Below, one piece after another: positions 6,923-11,662 of a stretch of DNA of 11,662 nucleotides (position 1 is the first letter of the stretch; every line of letters starts with the position of its first letter). Source of the stretch: an uncultured Desulfobacteraceae bacterium (GTDB lineage: Bacteria; Desulfobacterota; Desulfobacteria; Desulfobacterales; UBA2174). Under the pieces are notes generated by a model. It saw nothing but the letters and a program-made list of their open reading frames with translations, ran no database searches and was not told the DNA's origin. A program made the position numbers and the translations under genes. The DNA is taken from the NCBI GenBank assembly GCA_937982505.1, contig CALJLV010000003.1:1-11662 (forward strand), given 5' to 3'.

Positions 6923-9003
6923 TGGTCCTCACCTCCCGCGGCACCGGCCAGGGTCCCCATGGGCACCTCGACGAACAGGGGCCGGTCCACCCGATCGGTC
7001 ACCGCTTTCAAATCGACCCCTTCCTCCTGGAAAATGCGCCACACCATGGGCCGGCAGGTCTTGGCCCCGCAGGCCCCCATCCCGGTGCGGTTCAGGGCCT
7101 TGAGCTGGTTGATGTCGCGCACGCCGTCGCGGATGGCGGCGCGGATCTCTCCGGCCGTGACCCGCTCGCAGCGGCAGACCACGGCCTCGTCGGGCAGGGG
7201 GGCGTTTTCGTACAGGGTCGAGGGCTCCGGCGCCTCGGGCTGCACCCGGATCCCCACCGCCTGCTTGGCCACGGCCCGATCGAGACGCACCTGGACCAGC
7301 AGCGTCTCCGGATACTTCTTTTTGACCCGGACCCTCTCCACCGGAAAGCCGCCCAGGGCCTGGCCCTGCCGGTCGGTGAGGATCACGGTCTGGCCCGCCG
7401 CGACCTTCTCGCGCCAGACCTCGTAGGGCAGGGTCACCAGGGGGCGGGCCGGATCCCGGCGATAGTCCACCAGGGTGATGGCCAGTCCCGGACAGACCGC
7501 GGCGCAGGCCATGCAGCCGGTGCACTCGAGGGTCTCGTCGCGATACGGCAGTCCGGTGAGCCGCTCGTCTTCGGTGTGGATGGCGCCGATGGGGCAGACC
7601 GCGGTGCACGGGTTGCACGGCACTTCCTGGAGGCAGTGAAAGACGGGAAAGACGCCGCTCTCGGCCGCCGGAACCCGGGGCTGGACGGTGGGACCGGGCT
7701 TGGACTTGAGGATGGCGGCCTTGGCGTCCCAGTCGGGGGGGATGGCACCCGTCTGGCGGCCCAGGGCCCGGGCGATCCGGAAGCCTTCGATGCGGCCGGT
7801 GAACATGGCCGCCGAGGCCTCGGCGATCTCCTGGGCGTCGCCGGCGGTGTAAACGTCCATGCCGAAGCTGCGGGCCTGGAGGGTGAACTCGTTGACCTCG
7901 GCGAGCCCCACGGCCATCAGGACCGTGTCCACCGCGTAGGTGCGGTGGGTTCCCGGGACCACCTGCCAGCGCTCGTCGAGGCGTGCGATGGTGGCCTTTT
8001 CCACGTGATCGCGGCCCTGGGCCGAAACGATGGTATGGCGGGTGAGGATGGGCACCCCCAGGCGCTGCAGCTTGTCGGCGTGGACCTTGTAGCCGCCGGT
8101 TTCGGGAAGGGCCTCGATGAGGGCCGCCACTTCGATGCCGGCCTGGATGGCATGGTAGCCGGCGATGAGCCCCACGTTGCCCCCCCCGACGATCAGCACC
8201 CGCCGGCTGGCGCGTACCAGGTCCCGGTTGACCAGCGTCTGGAAGGCGCCGGCCCCGTAGACCCCCGGCAGGGTGTTGCCCGGAAACGAGAGCATTTTTT
8301 CCCGCGCCCCGGTGGCCACCAGGAGCTTGCGGGGCCTTACCAGCCGGTAGCGCAGGCCGCTGACGATGCCCACGGCCTGGTCGGCGAAGACCCCCACGGC
8401 GGTGGTGTCCAGCAGGATCCGCACCGAGGGCAGGGCCCGCACCTGCTCGGCGAGCCGCTCGGCGATGCGGTAGCCGCGCGTGCCGGCGTACGAGTCGGCC
8501 ACGGAACCGAAAAACTTGTGGGTCTGCAGGACCAGCTTGCCGCCCAGGCGATCCTTGTCATCCACCAGCAGGGTGGGCACCTCCAGTTGGCCCAATTCGA
8601 CTGCGGCGGCCAGACCGGCGGGCCCACCGCCGATGATCAGAACCTCGACCGCGATGGTTTCGATGGGGTGCAGGGCTACCGGGTCGTCCTCGGCCGGCAG
8701 GCGCGGCAGCCCCTCGACGCTTTCCACCGCCATGCCGGGCTCCAGGGCCGTCATGCAGGACTTGACCGGGCGGCCGTTGACCCGGACCAGGCACTGGCTG
8801 CACTGGCCGTTGGCGCAGAAGATCCCCTGGGGGCTGTGGTCCTTGGGGTGGTGACCGAAAATGTGGATTCCGTTGGCGATGAGGGCCGAAGCGATCATCT
8901 CCCCGGCGCAGCCCTTCAGCGGCTGGCCGTTCCAGGTGAATTCGACCCTCGGTCGGTCGGGGACGTCGAGGATCGGATGATGGTCGATCCGGTGCTGGCC
9001 CAT
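6919..9003 (-). CDS. Multi-cluster flavoprotein alpha subunit: 2Fe-2S / FAD-NAD / 2x[4Fe-4S] / BFD 2Fe-2S
   Basis: This 694-residue electron-transfer subunit has four modules in order. (1) A plant-type [2Fe-2S] domain (about 18-100) with C63, C68, C71 and C83, like HcnA and the sarcosine oxidase alpha N-terminus. (2) A pyridine-nucleotide-disulfide oxidoreductase fold (about 118-420) with GGGPAG (125-130), a second dinucleotide motif VGGGNVG (272-278) and YTAGDA (385-390). (3) A two-cluster ferredoxin segment with C457, C463, C466, C470 and C494, C497, C500, C504. (4) A BFD-like [2Fe-2S] domain with C610, C612, C645 and C650. The aminomethyltransferase-like, folate-binding tail of sarcosine oxidase alpha is absent. 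The start is ATG 9003, with AAGGAGGT at 9015-9008. A GTG at 9009 is in frame but sits inside that Shine-Dalgarno sequence and is unlikely. It is co-transcribed with the beta subunit; electrons probably pass from beta FAD to these clusters and on to ferredoxin, NAD or a membrane carrier. Confidence 0.9.
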   Translation of the reverse strand: MGQHRIDHHPILDVPDRPRVEFTWNGQPLKGCAGEMIASALIANGIHIFGHHPKDHSPQGIFCANGQCSQCLVRVNGRPVKSCMTALEPGMAVESVEGLPRLPAEDDPVALHPIETIAVEVLIIGGGPAGLAAAVELGQLEVPTLLVDDKDRLGGKLVLQTHKFFGSVADSYAGTRGYRIAERLAEQVRALPSVRILLDTTAVGVFADQAVGIVSGLRYRLVRPRKLLVATGAREKMLSFPGNTLPGVYGAGAFQTLVNRDLVRASRRVLIVGGGNVGLIAGYHAIQAGIEVAALIEALPETGGYKVHADKLQRLGVPILTRHTIVSAQGRDHVEKATIARLDERWQVVPGTHRTYAVDTVLMAVGLAEVNEFTLQARSFGMDVYTAGDAQEIAEASAAMFTGRIEGFRIARALGRQTGAIPPDWDAKAAILKSKPGPTVQPRVPAAESGVFPVFHCLQEVPCNPCTAVCPIGAIHTEDERLTGLPYRDETLECTGCMACAAVCPGLAITLVDYRRDPARPLVTLPYEVWREKVAAGQTVILTDRQGQALGGFPVERVRVKKKYPETLLVQVRLDRAVAKQAVGIRVQPEAPEPSTLYENAPLPDEAVVCRCERVTAGEIRAAIRDGVRDINQLKALNRTGMGACGAKTCRPMVWRIFQEEGVDLKAVTDRVDRPLFVEVPMGTLAGAAGGEDQ

Positions 9004-9087
9004 GGGCACCTCCTTGGAATTGTGACAATGCGCGTACGGATGTCGGGATCGCAGGGCCGGTCAGCGACGGTCCATGAGGGATCCGTT

Positions 9088-9102
9088 AATGGTTTAACCA
9101 TT
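9088..9102. promoter_or_regulatory. FadR/GntR-type operator O1 (flavoenzyme operon side)
   Basis: AATGGT-TTA-ACCATT is a perfect palindrome, extending to 17 bp as TAATGGTT-T-AACCATTA (9087-9103). Its core TGGTnnnACCA is the known FadR-type operator pattern. It sits 18 nt downstream of a minus-strand TTGACA (9126-9121), where the -10 element should be, so a bound protein would block transcription of the alpha-beta operon. The same 15-bp pattern recurs at 9340-9354. Confidence 0.75.
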
Positions 9103-9126
9103 AGCGCGCCCGAAGATCTTTGTCAA
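9098..9126 (-). promoter_or_regulatory. Candidate promoter of the alpha-beta flavoenzyme operon
   Basis: A consensus -35 TTGACA lies at 9126-9121 on the minus strand. The -10 is not clear: at 17-nt spacing the hexamer is TAATGG (9103-9098), and at 15-nt spacing it is GCTAAT. Either way it overlaps operator O1. A weak -10 could mean that an activator or a non-standard -10 is involved. The leader would be about 90 nt. Confidence 0.45.
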
Positions 9127-9312
9127 AATCTTTTTTGATGGATCCGAAAAGACCTGTCGCGATACTAGAATGCTATAAATTCAATTGGATGAATCTTTCC
9201 GGGGTTGCTTTTCCGGCAGGCGGATGGCCCGGGGGAGGCATGAACAGGGGGGCGCCGGGCCGATGAGTGGACCTGCTTGGGTCTTGATTGGTATGATCTT
9301 GTATCATTGTGC

Positions 9313-9341
9313 TTGACATGAAAGGGCCGATTCCTTATTAA
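9313..9341 (+). promoter_or_regulatory. Candidate sigma70 promoter of gntR-AOR operon
   Basis: TTGACA (9313-9318, perfect) is separated by 17 nt from TATTAA (9336-9341). The expected start is near 9347, inside operator O2 and about 20 nt before the ATG at 9368. This shows that the earlier in-frame ATG at 9341 cannot be the start codon if the promoter is used. Confidence 0.6.
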
Positions 9342-9354
9342 TGGTCGAACCATT
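9340..9354. promoter_or_regulatory. FadR/GntR-type operator O2 (autoregulatory)
   Basis: AATGGT-CGA-ACCATT is a perfect palindrome with the same arms as O1 and a different 3-nt centre, as expected for a dimeric FadR-type protein reading TGGTnnnACCA. It covers the end of the -10 and the predicted transcription start of the regulator gene, the classic position for autorepression. Confidence 0.75.
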
Positions 9355-9367
9355 TAGGAAAAAGCCC

Positions 9368-10084
9368 ATGTTCCATGAAGCATCACAGAATCGGATGTTC
9401 CAGGATGTGGTCAACCAGATCCAGGACGCCATCCTCGACGGGCGGCTCAAGGCGGGCGACGTGCTGCCGGCCGAACGCGAGCTGAAGCAGATGTTCCACA
9501 CCAGCCGCGGCACTCTGCGCGAGGCCCTGCGGGTCCTCGAAGAGCGGGGACTGATCGAAATCCGCCTCGGGGTGCGCGGCGGGTCTCGGGTCAGGGCCAT
9601 CGGCAGCGATCAGACCAGCGAGACCCTGGCCCTCATGGTGCGCTCGCGTAAGGTGTCGCTCAAGCATCTGGCCGAATTTCGCGAGGGCATGGAGGGCAAC
9701 GTGGCCTCTTTGGCCACCCAGCGGGCCGCGGCGGCCGATCTTGATCGGCTGGCCGCCATCGTGGACGAGGCCGGCCGCTACATGCAGGCGGCCGATCGCG
9801 ACGGTTTTATCGAGACCGACAAGCGCTTTCATCTGGCCCTGGCCGAGATCACCGGAAACCCGGTCTACATCTTCGTGTTCCGCTCCATCCATGATAACAT
9901 CCATCGCTACTACGACCGTTTTCTTTCCATGGACGGGCGTGAACTGATCCAGAATTATCAGGACCTGCGGGACATCCTTCGGGCCGTGGTGCACCGGCGG
10001 CCCGACGAAGCGCGCATCATGGCCCAGAGCCACGTCCACCGCTTCCATCGCCACATGGAAGCCCGGGAGGCCGAAGCCCATTGA
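9368..10084 (+). CDS. GntR-family transcriptional regulator, FadR/FCD subfamily
   Basis: This 238-residue dimeric DNA-binding regulator has an N-terminal winged helix-turn-helix (about 8-78): ILDGRLKAGDVLPAERELKQMF then TSRGTLREALRVLEERGLIEIRLGVRGG. R37 and R47 sit where FadR-type proteins contact the operator. An all-helical FCD ligand domain follows (about 95-230). Of the usual metal ligands, D151 and H155 (DKRFHLAL) and H222 are present, but the His of the common EHRAI block aligns with L200 (DLRDIL). FCD regulators usually sense small organic acids. ATG 9368 is chosen because AGGAA (9356-9360) precedes it by 7 nt; the in-frame ATG at 9341 lies inside the promoter and operator. It probably controls itself, AOR and the divergent flavoenzyme operon through O1 and O2. 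The AOR gene follows after 26 nt. Confidence 0.93.
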   Translation: MFHEASQNRMFQDVVNQIQDAILDGRLKAGDVLPAERELKQMFHTSRGTLREALRVLEERGLIEIRLGVRGGSRVRAIGSDQTSETLALMVRSRKVSLKHLAEFREGMEGNVASLATQRAAAADLDRLAAIVDEAGRYMQAADRDGFIETDKRFHLALAEITGNPVYIFVFRSIHDNIHRYYDRFLSMDGRELIQNYQDLRDILRAVVHRRPDEARIMAQSHVHRFHRHMEAREAEAH

Positions 10085-10110
10085 CACGACCATCCATCGA
10101 GAGGTGAACC

Positions 10111-11662
10111 ATGACGTCTTTGCAGCTCAAGTCCATCCAGACCCGCGCCTACCGGCGGCCGCCCATCGACAAGGGGTACGCCCACCAGACCCTGGCCATC
10201 GACGTGGGCCGCGACGCGGTGCGCATCGATCCGGTGACCGCCCAGATGCGCGAGCTGTTCATCGGCGGCAAGGGCTTCGACCTGTGGCTGATGTGGCAGG
10301 CGGTAGGGGACGATACTACCTGGGATGATCCGGGCAACGCCATCTGCGTCGCCTCGGGGCCCATGGGCGGCACTCCCGGTTATCCCGGATCCGGCAAGAG
10401 CATCGTCACCACCATTTCGCCCCTGACCGGGATTCCCATCGATTCCAACGTGGGCGGCTACTTCGGGCCCTATCTGAAATTTGCCGGCTTCGATGCCCTG
10501 GTGCTCACCGGCCGCAGCGCCACCGAAAAGGTGCTGCTCATCGATGGAATCGCGGAGAAGATCGAAATCTTCGAAGCCGAAGGCCTCAGCGACGATGCCT
10601 ACGCCCTTTCGGCGGCCCTCACCGACCACTTCGGCCAGGGAAAGCCGGTGGAGATCTCGGTGATCACCACCGGGGCCGGGGCGCGCCACAGCCGCTGGGG
10701 CTGCCTCAATTTCTCCTGGTATGACACCAAGCGCCGCCGGGCGCGCTACAAGCAGGCCGGCCGCGGCGGGATCGGCACGGTGATGATCCACAAGGGAATC
10801 AAGGCCGTGGTGGCCCGCTGGAGCCAGGTTTCGCTGGAGAGCAACGCGCCGGCGGACAAGGAGGCCCTGCGCCAGGTGGCCAAGCTGCATTCCAAGGAGA
10901 TCGTGGCCCTGGATCCCAAGCAGAACCGCATGGCCAAGGTGGGCACCACCCACCTGGTGCCGATCATGAACGCCCACGACTGCCTGCCGGTGAACAATTT
11001 CCGCTACGGCGCCCATCCCGGGGCCAACAATCTGGGCGAGGAGACCTACGAGCACATTTTCGATCCGGGTTTCGACGGCTGCTGGCGCGGCTGCACGGTG
11101 GCCTGCGCCCACGGGGTGCGCGATTTCGTCCCCCTGACCGGCCCCTACCAGGGCCAGCGGGTCTTCGTGGACGGCCCGGAGTACGAAACCATCGCCGGAT
11201 GCGGTTCCAACCTGGGCATCTTCGACCCTTACAGCGTCCTGGAGATCAATTTCTACTGCGACACCTACGGGCTGGACACCATCTCCTTCGGCACCGGGCT
11301 GGCCTTTGCCATGGAGTGTTACGAACTGGGGCTCATCGACAGCGGCCACACCGGCGGTCTCGACCTGCACTTCGGCAACCGTCTGGCGGCCCTGGAGATT
11401 CTCCACCAGATCGGCCGGGGGGAAGGGTTCGGCCGGGTGGTGGGCCAGGGGATCCGGCGCATGAAGGAGATCTTCGCCCGGGACTACGGCGCCGATCCGG
11501 CCCTGATGGCCGACATCGGAATGGAATCCAAGGGGCTCGAATTTTCGGAATACATGACCAAGGAGTCCCTGGCCCAGCAGGGCGGCTACGGGCTGGCCCT
11601 CAAAGGGCCCCAGCACGACGAGGCCTGGCTGATTTTTCTGGACATGGTTCACAACTTCATGC
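10111..11662 (+). CDS. Aldehyde:ferredoxin oxidoreductase family protein (AOR, partial, 3' end outside window)
   Basis: The first 517 residues are visible. The family uses a tungsten (or molybdenum) bis-pterin and one [4Fe-4S] cluster to oxidise aldehydes to acids with ferredoxin. Recognisable blocks are FIGGKGFDLWL (50-60), SPLTGIPIDSNVGGYFGPYLKFAGFDALVLTGR (103-135), AGRGGIGTVMIHKGIKAVV (216-234), EYETIAGCGSNLGIFD (357-371) and FYCDTYGLDTISFGTGLAFAMECYELG (381-407). The last contains the first tungstopterin motif DxxGLD (384-389). The cluster cysteines are C324, C328 and C332 (CWRGCTVAC), spaced CxxxCxxxC rather than CxxCxxxC. The second DxxGLC motif with the fourth cysteine should lie past the window. 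The N-terminus has about 25 extra residues before the usual start. ATG 10111 has AGAGG 6 nt upstream. It shares an operon with the FCD regulator, 26 nt after its stop. Confidence 0.93.
   Translation, partial: MTSLQLKSIQTRAYRRPPIDKGYAHQTLAIDVGRDAVRIDPVTAQMRELFIGGKGFDLWLMWQAVGDDTTWDDPGNAICVASGPMGGTPGYPGSGKSIVTTISPLTGIPIDSNVGGYFGPYLKFAGFDALVLTGRSATEKVLLIDGIAEKIEIFEAEGLSDDAYALSAALTDHFGQGKPVEISVITTGAGARHSRWGCLNFSWYDTKRRRARYKQAGRGGIGTVMIHKGIKAVVARWSQVSLESNAPADKEALRQVAKLHSKEIVALDPKQNRMAKVGTTHLVPIMNAHDCLPVNNFRYGAHPGANNLGEETYEHIFDPGFDGCWRGCTVACAHGVRDFVPLTGPYQGQRVFVDGPEYETIAGCGSNLGIFDPYSVLEINFYCDTYGLDTISFGTGLAFAMECYELGLIDSGHTGGLDLHFGNRLAALEILHQIGRGEGFGRVVGQGIRRMKEIFARDYGADPALMADIGMESKGLEFSEYMTKESLAQQGGYGLALKGPQHDEAWLIFLDMVHNFM

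Larger units (their letters stand above)
9004..9367. other. 364-bp divergent regulatory region
   Basis: This gap separates the leftward flavoenzyme operon from the rightward gntR-AOR operon and carries no credible gene. It is clearly richer in A and T than its flanks. It contains two matching palindromic operators, a TTGACA hexamer for each direction, a small palindrome ATTGTGACAAT (9019-9029) in the alpha leader and ATGAT-N5-ATCAT (9293-9307) just upstream of the rightward promoter. The middle part (about 9130-9290) shows no clear signal. A minus-strand open frame at 9165-9353 lacks any recognisable domain. Confidence 0.75.

Noticed and set aside
5927..7426. 499-codon plus-strand open frame opposite the beta/alpha junction
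   Set aside because: It is antisense to two well-supported genes and has no domain or credible ribosome binding site.
9001..9009. GTG start at 9009 for the alpha subunit
   Set aside because: It lies within the AAGGAGGT ribosome binding site that serves the ATG at 9003; it adds only two residues.
6922..9138. 738-codon open frame on the plus strand opposite the alpha-subunit gene
   Set aside because: It is a mirror of a strongly conserved iron-sulfur flavoprotein gene. The product has no recognisable motif and is biased to Gly, Asp, His and Gln.
9165..9353. Minus-strand 62-codon open frame in the divergent regulatory region
   Set aside because: It has no domain, no clear ribosome binding site, and runs through the promoter and operator of the regulator gene.
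9958..11652. 564-codon minus-strand open frame opposite gntR and AOR
   Set aside because: The plus strand here encodes unmistakable FCD-regulator and AOR motifs; the opposite frame is a compositional shadow.
1..11662. CRISPR array, tRNA or rRNA, insertion sequence, phage or toxin-antitoxin genes
   Set aside because: No direct-repeat series, tRNA cloverleaf, transposase or phage motif was seen on reading both strands; nearly all of the window is occupied by ordinary protein genes.

Overview
This is a GC-rich bacterial window. It encodes an aldehyde:ferredoxin oxidoreductase (AOR) of the tungstopterin family, a large iron-sulfur flavoprotein, a CcdA-type thiol transporter and a CHASE2/HD-GYP sensor. 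That mix suggests an anaerobic, Gram-negative, respiratory bacterium, most plausibly a Desulfobacterota (sulfate-reducer-like) lineage. The assignment is inferred from gene content and protein style; no rRNA is present to test it.

Layout. (1) Positions 1-114 (+) hold the last 37 codons of an unidentified membrane protein, which overlaps tail-to-tail with the next gene. (2) Positions 89-2283 (-) hold a tight housekeeping operon: proC (pyrroline-5-carboxylate reductase), ccdA-like, then a NudL-like Nudix hydrolase. The genes are joined by a 3-nt gap and an ATGA overlap, with a promoter candidate at 2342-2369. (3) Positions 2407-5449 (-) hold a three-gene signalling operon: a secreted FecR-domain protein, an OmpA-domain lipoprotein, and an inner-membrane CHASE2 sensor with a cytoplasmic HD-GYP c-di-GMP phosphodiesterase. 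All are translationally coupled. A promoter candidate and an inverted repeat lie upstream. (4) Positions 5768-10084 and onward hold a divergent metabolic locus. Leftwards lie the alpha and beta subunits of a sarcosine-oxidase/HcnBC/proline-dehydrogenase-like flavoenzyme. Rightwards lie a FadR-type GntR regulator and an AOR that runs off the window.

The most interesting part is region 4. The 364-bp gap between the divergent genes carries two near-identical perfect palindromes, AATGGTNNNACCATT, which match the TGGTnnnACCA core of FadR-type operators. Each lies just downstream of a TTGACA -35 hexamer, one per direction. The simplest reading is one regulator repressing both its own gene with AOR and the flavoenzyme operon, so the two oxidoreductases belong to one inducible pathway. 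A possible logic is an amine, imino acid or similar substrate oxidised by the flavoenzyme, with an aldehyde product oxidised to an acid by AOR and electrons leaving through iron-sulfur clusters. The substrate cannot be read from the sequence.

Region 3 looks like an envelope-to-cytoplasm signalling unit: periplasmic FecR, peptidoglycan-binding OmpA lipoprotein, periplasmic CHASE2 domain, c-di-GMP hydrolysis inside. I found no tRNA, rRNA, CRISPR array, insertion sequence or prophage gene.
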